A stretch of 64,000 nt of DNA, taken from Deltaproteobacteria bacterium (lineage in GTDB: Bacteria > Desulfobacterota > Binatia > HRBIN30 > JACQVA1). The notes beneath the pieces are model-generated. The model did no database searches. It was not told where the DNA came from and worked only from the letters and a program-made list of their open reading frames with translations. A program made the translations under genes and the position numbers. Location of the stretch: positions 124,001 through 188,000 of the forward strand of contig JACOST010000031.1 in assembly GCA_016178705.1 (NCBI GenBank), written 5' to 3'. Every line of letters begins with the position of its first letter. Position 1 is the stretch's first letter. Positions 22,455-32,100 of this stretch are shown here, piece by piece.

Positions 22455-23762
22455 CTACGCCGCGAAGAATCGACCGACGTTGATGTTCGGCTCGCGGAAC
22501 AAGCGTGCGCCGGCCTTCGCTTGCGTGAGGACGGTTGGGACGCTGAGGCCACAGCGCTCTATCGCTTTGATCGTCTCCTTCACGCCGATGACATCGGCGA
22601 GTACGGTGGGCGGCGCCCAGTTGAAACCGAATCCCATGATGCGGTCGACGTCGCGCGGCTGGTCGACGACCTCGGTGGCCCCGACGCGGTTGAGCGCATA
22701 GCTCACGTAGCCAAAGACGACCTTGCGGGCGATGTCGGCCTCAGCGCCCTCGGCTGTGAGGAAATGCTTGAACGCGTCGACGTAACAGCCGATGCGGTGA
22801 AGCTCGCGCATCTTCTCGACGAACGCGAGCGGCTTCACTTTGACGTCGGTGGGATCCTTGTAGCCGCCACTGCTCGGGTCGAGCACCAGATTGATGGTCT
22901 TGCCACCCTCTTTGGTGCGGCGGTAGAAGCCGCCGCGCTCCGGCGTCTTGTTGCCGAGATGTCCTTCGTCGATCAACTCGGCCATGTAGGTGGGCAGCGC
23001 GAACGCGTCGTGCCCTTCGTCGTTGGTCAGCGCATGGACGTTGTCGACGATCGCCTTGTGGACGTCCCAACCGACCAAGTCGACAGTCGCGAGCGGTGGC
23101 ATCGCTCGACCGGTGTATGGACCAATCAGGTAATCCACGAAAGCAACGCCGTGCTTGGCGGCGAGCTGCGCGACTTCGTTCAGCACCTTGAAGCCAACGC
23201 GATTGCCGGCAAACGCCGGCATGTCGCGGCAAACCGTGACGACGCGTCCGAAGCGCCTCTCCAACATCTCAACGACGGCAGGGACGAGCGCGGGATCAGT
23301 GCCGGTGTGTGGAATGACTTCGGTGCCGACGATCACGTTGGGTGGATTGAATAGATGGATGCCGAGGAAATGCTGCTTGAAGCTATCGCTGCGCGGCGCT
23401 GCCATCGCGGCGATCGAGAGACCGGAAGAAACCGTGGCGACAATCGAGTCCGGACGGCGATGCTTGTCGACCCGCTCGAAGAAGCCCTTCTTCAATTCGA
23501 TGTCCTCAGCAAGGGCTTCGAAGATCAGGTCGGCCTTGCTGACCGCTTCGTCGAAGTCCCCATCGTAAGTGCCGACCGACATGCGATCGGCGATGCGGAC
23601 CGACTTGGCCATGTTCTGCGCACCGATGAGCCCCTCGCGGGCGCGCTCGGTGGCGCGCGCGAGCAACACGACGTCGCACCCGCCAGCGGCAAAGGTTTCG
23701 GCGCTGCCCGCGCCCATAGTGCCGTTGGCACCGAGAATCACCACACGTTTGATGTCAATCAT
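22455..23762 (-). CDS. 3-hydroxyacyl-CoA dehydrogenase
   Basis: A 435-residue NAD-dependent enzyme of beta-oxidation. The N-terminal Rossmann domain begins VVILGANGTMGAGSAETFA (GxNGxMG instead of the usual GxGxMG). It has the EALAEDIELKKGFFERVD loop and the HLFNPPNVIVGTEV motif with the catalytic His (about residue 140). Two C-terminal 3HCDH domains follow, containing NRVGFKVLNE and YALNRVG. No crotonase domain is fused. It probably works with the thiolase gene 0.8 kb away. Confidence 0.92.
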   Translation of the reverse strand: MIDIKRVVILGANGTMGAGSAETFAAGGCDVVLLARATERAREGLIGAQNMAKSVRIADRMSVGTYDGDFDEAVSKADLIFEALAEDIELKKGFFERVDKHRRPDSIVATVSSGLSIAAMAAPRSDSFKQHFLGIHLFNPPNVIVGTEVIPHTGTDPALVPAVVEMLERRFGRVVTVCRDMPAFAGNRVGFKVLNEVAQLAAKHGVAFVDYLIGPYTGRAMPPLATVDLVGWDVHKAIVDNVHALTNDEGHDAFALPTYMAELIDEGHLGNKTPERGGFYRRTKEGGKTINLVLDPSSGGYKDPTDVKVKPLAFVEKMRELHRIGCYVDAFKHFLTAEGAEADIARKVVFGYVSYALNRVGATEVVDQPRDVDRIMGFGFNWAPPTVLADVIGVKETIKAIERCGLSVPTVLTQAKAGARLFREPNINVGRFFAA

Positions 23763-23950
23763 TGCTGCGTGTCAGTCCTTAAACTGAGGACGGGTGTCGG
23801 CTGAAAGCTCGATGCTCGTCAGCGCGCGAGCCGTTCTCCTGATTTGTGCCCCTTGCGGAACCCGGCGCAGTAAGTGGCACTATTTGGCGAACGGAGTCAA
23901 CTGACGGGCGGGTAGTGGGTCACTTAGAATTCCATCGACGCTTCGTGACC

Positions 23951-24040
23951 GTCATCCTGAGCATCGCCATCTGGCGCGAAGGATCTTCTTCGTAGCGACG
24001 GAAGATTCTTCGCCGCGAAAGTGCGATGGCTCAGAACGAC
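23951..24040. repeat. REP-like inverted repeat (GTCATCCTGAGC type)
   Basis: GTCATCCTGAGC...GAAGGATCTTCTTCG on the left is mirrored by AAGATTCTTCGCCG...GCTCAGAACGAC on the right, a stem of about 40 bases with mismatches around a short loop. This GTCATCCTGAG/GAAGGATCT pattern is a common dispersed repeat in bacterial genomes. It occupies most of the 327-base gap between two minus-strand genes. The rest of the gap (23763-23950 and 24041-24089) shows nothing I recognise. Confidence 0.6.
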
Positions 24041-24089
24041 ACCGTGCGACTGCAGGGAACAAATCAAACTGACCACTACCGACGGGCGC

Positions 24090-24530
24090 TCAATCGGCGC
24101 GCATGACCGTCCACGTGCTCGTCACCGTGGCGACTAGTTCGCCCCTCGCGTCGCGGATCTGTGTTTCCAGAAAGGCGAGGCGCCGGCCCTTCTGCACGAC
24201 GCGCCCTTCAGCGCGGAGTAGCCCTGGCTTGGCGGCGCGCAAAAAGGAAATCTTCAACTCGGCGGTGGTGGCCAGTTCGCCGTCATCGAGCACCGAGCCG
24301 ATGGCGGACGACATCGCTGCATCGGCGACGATCGACAGACAGCCGCCGCGCACCAAACCGAACGGATTGATCAGCCGCGACTCCGTCACGTCCCATTCCC
24401 ATCGACTCACGCCGGGCGCACACTCGATAGCGCGCAGAGCGGGTTCGCCGCTGAGCTGGCGCGTGACTTCAGCGACGTCGTTGTCGCGAATGGCGCGATT
24501 GAGCGCGGTGAGCGGAGCGAGGTCGGCCAT
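24090..24530 (-). CDS. PaaI-type hotdog-fold thioesterase
   Basis: A 146-residue hotdog-fold protein. The pattern NPFGLVRGGCLSIVADAAMSSAIGSV (about 55-80, with the acidic catalytic residue of helix 1) and ELKISFLRAAKPGLLRAEGRVVQKGRRLAFLE match acyl-CoA thioesterases of the PaaI/YdiI group. The usual HGG is replaced by VRGG, so the typical catalytic His-Gly is altered. It lies close to acyl-CoA genes and is six bases from the next gene on the same strand. Confidence 0.82.
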   Translation of the reverse strand: MADLAPLTALNRAIRDNDVAEVTRQLSGEPALRAIECAPGVSRWEWDVTESRLINPFGLVRGGCLSIVADAAMSSAIGSVLDDGELATTAELKISFLRAAKPGLLRAEGRVVQKGRRLAFLETQIRDARGELVATVTSTWTVMRAD

Positions 24531-24536
24531 GCCGTC

Positions 24537-25532
24537 TCATTGCGCGGCGGGGTTGGACCTGTCAACCGGCACGGCAGCGCGCCGCACTGGATAGAATAGA
24601 TCGAGCAGCGGTTCGGCGCGCAGCGCCAGCCGTAGGAGGCGGCGGTTGCGCTGCGCTCGTCGCAGGGCGCCGTCGGGAAGTGCGGAGGACGCCCTGTCCC
24701 AGTCCATGCGCCGCAATGGATCGAGCAGGTTGTGCCACACACAACCTTCGAGCGAGAAGATGTAGACGTCGCCAGCACCGGCCGCGGCCAACAAGTCGGC
24801 TTCGAGGCGGTCCCAACTCAACAGGCGACCGGATTGCGAATCGTCGTGCGCGTTGACACCGCCGCCGGTGACTCCGAGCGCGATCGCGGGTGCTTCGGAG
24901 AAATAGGCGCGTGCGCCCGCAGCCCCGAGATAACTTGCGTACAGCATGTGCACTTCGATGTCGGCGGGAATATCTACGAGTCCAAAGGTACGGCGCAGCA
25001 ACGTCGACCCGACGCGCCGCTCATCGAGCAAGTGGGGCAGGTGGTAGGTCTCGACCGAGCGCCCATCGCGTCGGATCTGCTCGACCAGTTGCACATAGGC
25101 GCGCTCGGCGTCGGCGACTTGACTCGCAGTGCGACGCCGTCTCAGCAGCGTGAGCGCCCCACGCAAACCGCGCCGCATCATCAGTTCGGCATCGCTGCGC
25201 GGAAACTCGATGTCGAGCCCGATGCGATGCAGACGCAGTCCTTCGCGCGCGGCCCAGGCGATCGTGTCTTCGTAGCGGCGACGCGCGACTGCGGGATTGT
25301 CGGCGTTGAGCCAGTAGCCGTCGGCAACATCAAGCAGCAGCCACGCGGTCACCGGCACCTGGCGTGCTTCGAGCGCTCGCACAATCGCGGCGCGTTCGCT
25401 GGCAAGGTCCAACAGACCCATCGACAGTGCGTGTCCACCCTGGGCGAGAAAGTTCGCCGCGCGGCCATCGCGAAACAATTCGGCCAAGCGATCGGATGTC
25501 AGCTCGGTGAAGAAGGTAAGGTGCGGCGTCAT
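24537..25532 (-). CDS. Conserved hypothetical protein, possible TIM-barrel
   Basis: I do not recognise a family with confidence. The 331-residue protein has no signal peptide or membrane segment. Alternating strand and helix segments (VPVTAWLLLDVADGYWL, LRLHRIGLDIEFP, DIEVHMLYASYLG, AIALGVTGGGVNA, GDVYIFSLEGCVW) are spaced like a TIM barrel, with a conserved-looking GLDIEFPRSD and NAHDD. Those acidic clusters suggest an enzyme but no reaction can be assigned. It ends six bases before the thioesterase gene start on the same strand, suggesting co-transcription. Confidence 0.55.
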   Translation of the reverse strand: MTPHLTFFTELTSDRLAELFRDGRAANFLAQGGHALSMGLLDLASERAAIVRALEARQVPVTAWLLLDVADGYWLNADNPAVARRRYEDTIAWAAREGLRLHRIGLDIEFPRSDAELMMRRGLRGALTLLRRRRTASQVADAERAYVQLVEQIRRDGRSVETYHLPHLLDERRVGSTLLRRTFGLVDIPADIEVHMLYASYLGAAGARAYFSEAPAIALGVTGGGVNAHDDSQSGRLLSWDRLEADLLAAAGAGDVYIFSLEGCVWHNLLDPLRRMDWDRASSALPDGALRRAQRNRRLLRLALRAEPLLDLFYPVRRAAVPVDRSNPAAQ

Positions 25533-25652
25533 GGCGGATACGTGTAGCGAGGATAGCGCAGGCCTGCCAGCCCCGGCCTTGTGTCGCGCACGGCGATGAG
25601 GGTATGCGAAGACTTGTCACGGTGACAGGTGTCTCGGGACAAGGAGCGCACG

Positions 25653-26891
25653 ATGGCGGATGAATGGCCGACGATGGATGGGCTGTACTACAGCAGCGAC
25701 AACCCCGAAGCGGTGGCTGATCGTGTGCACTTGATCACTGGCTTTGGAAACTCGACCTGTATCGAGACCGACGATGGGCTGGTGATCGTCGACGCCTGCG
25801 TGCGGGCGATGGGGCGCAAACTGCTGACGGAGATTCGCAGCATCAGCGACCAGCCGATCCGCTACGTGATCTACACTCACGGCCATTTCGATCACGCGTT
25901 CGGCGTGTGGGCGCTGCTCGACGAAGCGAAGCAACGCGGCTGGCCGCGGCCGATCATTGTCGCGCACGAGAAGGTGCCGCAGCGGTTCGATCGCTATCGC
26001 GAGCTCGCCGGCCAACACGACCACATCAATCGTATTCAGTTTGCGTTGCCATCGAAAACGAAGGTGTCGGAGGAGGGAACATTCTTCTATCCCGACGTGA
26101 CCTATGCGGAGCGCATGTTGCTGCGTGTCGGCGAGCTGACCCTCGAACTGCGCCACGGCATGGGCGAGACCGACGACGCCACCTGGGTGTGGATTCCCGA
26201 GCGCCGGGCAGTGTGCACCGGCGATCTGTTCATCTGGTCGTGTCCGAACATCGGCAATCCGTTCAAGGTGCAACGCTACGAGATCGAATGGGCCGCGGCG
26301 CTCGAAGCCATCGCGGCGGTCAATCCAGAAGGCCTCGCGCCCGGCCACGGTCCCGCGATCACTGGCGCGGCGCGCGTGCGCGAAGCCTGTCTCGAAACGG
26401 CGCGGGCGCTGCGTTGGCTGCACGACGAAGTCGTGCGCCGGCTGAACGAAGGACAGTGGGCGGAGCAAATCGTCGCCGAGGTCAACGCGCTGCCGCCGGA
26501 TCTCGCATCGAAGGCGTATCTCCGGCCGATCTACGGCTGCCCGACGTTCATCGTGCACGGCATTCTGCGCCGCTACGGCGGCTGGTTCGACGGCAACGCC
26601 GCCAACTTGTTTCCCTCACGCACCGCAGCGATTGCGCGCGAGGTGCTCAATCTCGCCGACGGCGGCCGTCTGCTCGAACGTGCCCGCGCTTTGCGTGCAA
26701 CCGATGTACAACTCGCGTTGCATCTCGTCGATCTAGTTATCGACGGCGGCGATCACGCTCGGCGGAGCGACGCGCTGCAACTCAAGAGCGAGTTGCTCAA
26801 CGCCCGCGCTGACGTCGAACCGAGCTTCATCGCGCGCAACATCTTCCGCAACGGCGCCGCGCGAGCGGCGGACGAGGCGCAACGTTCATAA
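25653..26891 (+). CDS. Metallo-beta-lactamase-fold hydrolase, alkyl-sulfatase-like
   Basis: A 412-residue cytoplasmic hydrolase. The MBL fold carries THGHFDH (about 80-86), a downstream metal His in LRHGMGETDD, GDLFIW (metal Asp) and APGHGP. The C-terminal half (from about 230) resembles the alkyl-sulfatase dimerisation domain, with an all-helical end (QLALHLVDLVIDGGDHARRSDALQL is in that style). The SCP2 domain of full SdsA1-type sulfatases is missing. I chose ATG 25653 with its CAAGGAG Shine-Dalgarno over the earlier GTG. The true substrate is unknown. The stop shares a base with the next gene's start. Confidence 0.82.
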   Translation: MADEWPTMDGLYYSSDNPEAVADRVHLITGFGNSTCIETDDGLVIVDACVRAMGRKLLTEIRSISDQPIRYVIYTHGHFDHAFGVWALLDEAKQRGWPRPIIVAHEKVPQRFDRYRELAGQHDHINRIQFALPSKTKVSEEGTFFYPDVTYAERMLLRVGELTLELRHGMGETDDATWVWIPERRAVCTGDLFIWSCPNIGNPFKVQRYEIEWAAALEAIAAVNPEGLAPGHGPAITGAARVREACLETARALRWLHDEVVRRLNEGQWAEQIVAEVNALPPDLASKAYLRPIYGCPTFIVHGILRRYGGWFDGNAANLFPSRTAAIAREVLNLADGGRLLERARALRATDVQLALHLVDLVIDGGDHARRSDALQLKSELLNARADVEPSFIARNIFRNGAARAADEAQRS

Positions 26892-28147
26892 TGAATGCAC
26901 CATTCGCCCACAGACATCATCCGTTTCCCCGAGTAGCCCGCGAAGCGGGCGTATCGAGGGGCTCTCTCGTTGCGCTGCTGATCGCCGCGTTCGTCAGCGC
27001 ATCCGGCTGCACGTTCATCGCCTACCCCGGTTCCACCATTCGCGGCTGCGCCCGCGATGGCGGTGATCGTCAATTCGTCGCAGAACCCGAGGCCGTATCG
27101 ATTGTCGCGCTCGGTGACTTCGGCAGTGCGGACGAAGGACGAGGCGCTGCGGTCGGCGCCGCGCTGAAGGCGTTCCTCGGCGCGCAATCGCTCACTCCGG
27201 CTGCCGCGGTGTTGCTCGGCGATAATTTCTACAATGCCGGGCTGATTGGCGGAACGCGTTGCCCATGGTGGGGAAGCGCGGGCGATCCGGCGGCCATCAC
27301 GCAGCAGCTCGATGCCGTCATCGCGCCGTTCGAGTTCCTGCGGCAGCAGACCACCACGTATGTCGTGCCGGGCAATCACGATCACGGATGTCCGCGACTC
27401 AAGTCGCTGGAGAACGAGGCGGACATCGACCAATGGTTGCCGCCCGCGCGCGCGTGGGGCGACCGCTGGCAGTTCCGTTCCGGATTGCCAACGGAGGCAA
27501 TCGTCGGTGACCTGGTGCAGATCGTCTTCATCGATAGTGAACAGATGATCGAGGATGGCGATGTTCTGAACGCGTCGCTCGATCGCCTGCGCGAGTTGCT
27601 AGCGCACGGGTCGTATCGTTGGCGGCTCGTTGCGGGGCACCATCCGCTCTACACCAACGGCCCGCACGATGGCGCGGGGTGGACCGGCGCCATGTTGAAG
27701 GCGCTGTACTATCCCCTCCACCTGCTCGTCTTCCCGCCGTTCGTGTACGGCAACGAAGGCGCGTACGAGTGGAGGTATCGTCGCTATCGTGATCGCCTGG
27801 AGCAGCTCTTCGCCGAGCGTCGCATCGACGTATTCCTCGCCGGGCACGAACACGCGCTGGAACTACTCGCAGCCAATGGGGCAGGGCAGCCGCTGACGGT
27901 GGTATCCGGGTCCGCCGCGAAGTGTTCACCGCTCATGCGGCGATCGAATACGATCTTCTCGGCATCACAGAATGGCTTTGCGCTGTTGACCGCGACGCGA
28001 CAGCGACTTGAGGTCGAGTTCGTCGGCACGACGGCGTGCGACGATGGCAAGGTGTGTCCGCAGCCGGCGCAGTTGGGAGCGTGGCATCGCCTGTTTGGCT
28101 ATGGCTTGCCGCCGGCGGCCAGCCCGATCTCGGCGCCAAGCAATTGA
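26891..28147 (+). CDS. Metallophosphoesterase lipoprotein (purple acid phosphatase-like)
   Basis: A 418-residue calcineurin-like phosphoesterase. The N-terminal region has a hydrophobic stretch with the lipobox SASGC near residue 40, so it is a probable outer-membrane or periplasmic lipoprotein; an ATG downstream might give a shorter signal peptide. Metal-binding motifs are in order: VALGDFG, LLGDNFY, VPGNHDH, VAGHHPLY and LAGHEH. The arrangement resembles tartrate-resistant acid phosphatases. It follows the MBL hydrolase with a TAATG overlap and converges on the next gene, overlapping it by 49 bases. Confidence 0.85.
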   Translation: MNAPFAHRHHPFPRVAREAGVSRGSLVALLIAAFVSASGCTFIAYPGSTIRGCARDGGDRQFVAEPEAVSIVALGDFGSADEGRGAAVGAALKAFLGAQSLTPAAAVLLGDNFYNAGLIGGTRCPWWGSAGDPAAITQQLDAVIAPFEFLRQQTTTYVVPGNHDHGCPRLKSLENEADIDQWLPPARAWGDRWQFRSGLPTEAIVGDLVQIVFIDSEQMIEDGDVLNASLDRLRELLAHGSYRWRLVAGHHPLYTNGPHDGAGWTGAMLKALYYPLHLLVFPPFVYGNEGAYEWRYRRYRDRLEQLFAERRIDVFLAGHEHALELLAANGAGQPLTVVSGSAAKCSPLMRRSNTIFSASQNGFALLTATRQRLEVEFVGTTACDDGKVCPQPAQLGAWHRLFGYGLPPAASPISAPSN

Positions 28148-29004
28148 AGGATGCCCGGACGCGCCAGCGCCGGGAGAATCACTTCGACGCAACGGTCGGC
28201 GAGCCACGCGCTGTGCGCTTCGATCTGCAGGAGTTCTCCGACTCGTTTGTGCCTGATGGATTCGTAGAGATCGTCCCACGTGGCGAGTGCGACTTCTCGC
28301 AGCAACGCGCCGACGTTTGGATTGCCGAGAGCCTTGTGGACGAACGCCTCGGTCTTGCGCCGCTGGGTGGGCATAGCGGTCGCCGCGAAGTGGCGCAACG
28401 GTTCGTTGAGCAGTTGTCGGATGATCGTGCGGGCGAAGTCGAGCACGAGGCGTTGATTCTGTTTGTTGACGGCAAAGGCCGTCGCTTGCTTCTGCAGCAT
28501 CGGCATGAAGAGCCGGATGAAGCCCTTGATCTGTTCTTCGAGTACGCGAGCGGTGAGGGCACCGAACAGCGGATTCGCCTTTTCGTAGAAGTTGACAATC
28601 GCGCTGTAGATGACGTCGGTAAGCAGGCGGCGGACGAACTCCTGCTGCATCATCTTGGCGATCAGGTCCTCCGCGCTCGGCGGCAACTCGGCAAGCTCAC
28701 TAAGCAGTTGGTCGATGTCGGCGACCATTTCGGCATCGAGCAAGTCGAGCAGTGACTCATTCTGTCGTGCGAGGCGCCGACCGGCGCGGCGCGTGTTCTC
28801 GATCAGCAGATCCGCAACGAACTCACGATTGACCATCCGGGTGTCCCAGTCCGCGATGATCGCGCGCACTAATTTGCCGTCGAGTACGTCTTCGATACGT
28901 TCGCCGGCCAGCGATCGCAGTTCGTCCGCAACGGCAGTCGTCAGCGTTCGCTTGAAAGCTTTGCTGCGAATCCGCTTGGGCCAGTAGCCGCCGGTACCGG
29001 TCAT
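28099..29004 (-). CDS. Conserved hypothetical all-helical protein
   Basis: No family recognised. The 301-residue product is predicted nearly all-alpha with many charged residues and repeated motifs such as LLDLLDAEMVADIDQLLSEL and FVRRLLTDVIYSAIVNFYEKANP. It has no signal peptide or clear membrane helix, although the moderately hydrophobic YSAIVNFYEKANPLFGALTA region could contact membranes. Its 3' end overlaps the metallophosphoesterase 3' end by 49 bases. Upstream lies the 9-nt-unit inverted repeat. It has good codon structure, so I believe it is real. Confidence 0.6.
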   Translation of the reverse strand: MTGTGGYWPKRIRSKAFKRTLTTAVADELRSLAGERIEDVLDGKLVRAIIADWDTRMVNREFVADLLIENTRRAGRRLARQNESLLDLLDAEMVADIDQLLSELAELPPSAEDLIAKMMQQEFVRRLLTDVIYSAIVNFYEKANPLFGALTARVLEEQIKGFIRLFMPMLQKQATAFAVNKQNQRLVLDFARTIIRQLLNEPLRHFAATAMPTQRRKTEAFVHKALGNPNVGALLREVALATWDDLYESIRHKRVGELLQIEAHSAWLADRCVEVILPALARPGILQLLGAEIGLAAGGKP

Positions 29005-29018
29005 GTTTGGAGATGCTT

Positions 29019-29119
29019 TACCGCGGATTACGCGGATTGCACGGATTCTCGGAGGAGAAGAGAGTAACTGGGTTGAGCTCTTGGCATCCGAATCCGTGTA
29101 ATCCGCGTAGTCAGCGGTA
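29019..29119. repeat. Inverted repeat of 9-nt GCGGATTAC-like units (left copy)
   Basis: TACCGCGGATTACGCGGATT (from 29019) continues with GCACGGATTC, three tandem 9-nt units of the type nCGGATTnC. The complement GAATCCGTGTAATCCGCG (from 29090) faces it across about 40 bases. The element separates a hypothetical gene from the cyclase/ATPase gene and has a relative on that gene's other side. Confidence 0.7.
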
Positions 29120-29124
29120 GAGCT

Positions 29125-32100
29125 TCATAGTCTTTCATTGAGCCGATCGAAGCGCACGAGCTCGCGCGCCATGCCGAGCTGCTCGGCCTCGGCGCGGCCG
29201 GCGGCGATGAGCTCGCGGGCGCGGGCGGCGTCGCCAGGACGAGATGGATCGTTGCGGTCGAGGAGCATCGCGGCCCAGGCGCGGCGCGTGCGGACGACGT
29301 AGGGGCGCGCGCCGAAACGCTCGTTCATCTCGAGCGCGTCTGTGAAGTGGCGCTCGGCATCGTCCCAGCGGCCGAGGCAGGCGGCGAGCATGCCGCAGAA
29401 CTGTCCGTAGGATCCTTGGCTGTTCAGGTTGACGGCGAACGCCTCCGCCTGTTTGGCGATGGGACGCATCCGCTCGTAGACCACCGCCGCGGCGGACGAG
29501 TCCTGGAGATCGCTGACTACCTGGCTTAGAGCCACCGCGATAGCCGACCATTGCTGGTCGGGCGGATAGTCGAATCCGCCGGCACGGAGAGCGTCCACCT
29601 GGGCACGCGCCTCTTCCATCTGATCGGTCTCGCAGTAGGCCCGCGCCAAAACCGCTCGCCACGCCGGCATGTGCGGCTGGGCGTCGGAATTTCCGCGCAG
29701 GATGTCGACGAGCTCGGCGAGGCGGCCCTGGTTACTACGCAGGAGGTAGACCTGAGCGCCGAACGCGTTCGCCGCATCGGCCACGCCGGCGGCCATGCCC
29801 AGCTCGAAGGCCGCGAATACTTCTGCCTCGGCGTCGGGCGCGCCGCGCATCACGGCGAGCATCGCCCGTCCCTGCCTGGCCTGCTGCATATAGAAAGGTT
29901 GCCGCAGCTCGCCAGCAAGCCGCTCCGACTCGACGAAGGACTGCTCGGCGCCGACGATGTCTCCCGACTCGAGCAGGGCGCCACCGCGATGGTACGCGGC
30001 CTGCCAGGCGAGCTCGCTGCTCCCGACCCGCGCGGCGAGCGCCGCCAGCTCGGCCGTGAGGTCCAGTCGCTCGGCAAGCGTGAACGGGTCGTAGATGGCA
30101 TGGAGCCGGAGACTGAGCACCTGCCCGAGGCCGGGCAAGTCGCCGAGCCGCCGCGCGATTGCGACCGCCTCGCGCGAGAGCGCGTGGCGCCGCTCGCGTT
30201 GGCCGGTGTAGGAGAGCTCCGCCGCCAGCTGGCCCAACACCCGCGCGCGCAGGGGGCTGTCCGCTTCGCCGAGCGCGGCACTCGCCTCCTCGTAGAGGGT
30301 CTGCAAGCCTTCGTCGAAGACAGCGGTGTTGGCCACCGTCCCGCCCAGGCGCGCGTGCCCGAGGACCGCGAGCGCGAGGCGCTCGCCGTCGCCGAGCGCG
30401 CGCGCCACGTCGACGGCCTTGGCGACCGTCTCGCGATAGCTCGGGTTCCCGGCCCGCCGCTGCACGTCGCCGAGGGCGAGCAGGAGGTCGCAGCGCAGCT
30501 CTTCACCGGCTCGGTCGTGCGGCACGAGCACCGACAGCGCGCGCTCGTAGTGCGCCGCGGCCTCTTCGAAGGCGAGGTTCGCTAGCGCCCGATCGCCCGC
30601 TTGCCGCGCATAGCCGATCGCCTTGGCCATGTCCGCGACCTGCGTCGCCGCCAACCAGTGGTGCGCTAGTTCGTCGATGCGCGTTTCCGGCGTCGATCCC
30701 GTCAGCTCTTCGAGTCCCTCGCCCACCTTGCGGTGCAAGCGCGCGCGCCGAGCCGCGCTCAACTCTTCGTAGAGCGTGGTGCGAATCAGCGCGTGGCTGA
30801 AGCTGAATTGATCGGCGCTCCCCGGCACCTCGGCCACCAGCGCCGCACGCGTCGCCTCGTCGAGTGCGTCGAGAACGGCATCTTCGGGTTGCTCGGCGAT
30901 GCGCGTCAGCAAGGCGAGATCGAAGTGGCGGCCGATCACCGCCGCCAGGCTCAGCACCTTGTTCGTCGCTTCCGACAGTCGACTGAGGCGCCGGCCGATC
31001 ACTTCCTTCACGCCCTCGGGAATGCCGAGCCCGGCGACGCTTCCTTTGTACGTCCAGCGCTCGCCCTCCTGGAAGATCGCGCCGGACTCGCTCATGTTGC
31101 GCAGGATCTCGCCGATGAAGAACGGGCTGCCCTCGGCCTCCTCATGAATGGCGTGCGCCAGCAGCAGCCCCGCTTGCGTCAGCCCGTGTCCGGCCGCGGC
31201 GGTCATCAGCGCCACTACCGCCCGCTCGTCGAGACCGTGCAGGGCGATACGCTCCACACCGGCCTCGCGCCGCAGATCGGCGAGCACGGCGGTCAGCGGA
31301 TGCGCCCGCGTCAGATCGCTGTCGCGGTAGGTGACGACGATCAGCAGGCGCAGCGGCATGGCCGAGCGCAGCACGTGCTTGAGCAGTACCAGCTCGGGTG
31401 TCCTCGACCATTGCAGATCGTCGAGGATGAGCACGATCGGCGCGTCTTGCGAGGCGGCAGAGAGCAATCCGGTCACCGCTTCGAAGAGCAGGTAGCGTTC
31501 AGTCTCCGCCTCAGCGACCTGCGGCGGCGGTAGATCGGCGACGCGTTTGCCGAGCTCTGGGATGAGTCGCGTCAGCTCGCCCTTGTGCTCGCGCACGTAG
31601 GCGGACAGCACCGCTTCCGGTGCATGTGCGACGTAGTGCCGCAACGCCTCGACGAAAGGTTGATACGGCGGGTTGGTGTCCTCGTCGCAGGTGCCGAGCA
31701 GCACCGTGGCGCCGTCGGCGTGCGCGGCGAGCGCGGCTTCGCTGGCGAGACGCGTCTTGCCGATGCCAGGCTCGCCGGCGAGAAGGACGATCTGACGCTG
31801 GCCGCTCTTCGCGACCTGGTAGGCACCTGCAATCACGGCGAGCTCTGCCTCGCGACCGACCATGGCGACTGTCTGCGCCATCGCCAGACGCGGCGGCAGC
31901 GGCAGCCCCACCGCTTCCAGCGGTTCCCACTTCACCTCATATGCAGCGACCGGCTCGGGCAGTCCCTTGAGCGTCAGCTCGCCGATCGAGGTGAACGAGT
32001 GACCGTGTCCGCGCGCCATCAAGCGCACAACTTCGGAGACGAGGATCTGGCCCGCACTTGCCGCGGCGCACAAGCGTGACGCCTCTACCACCGGTGCGCC

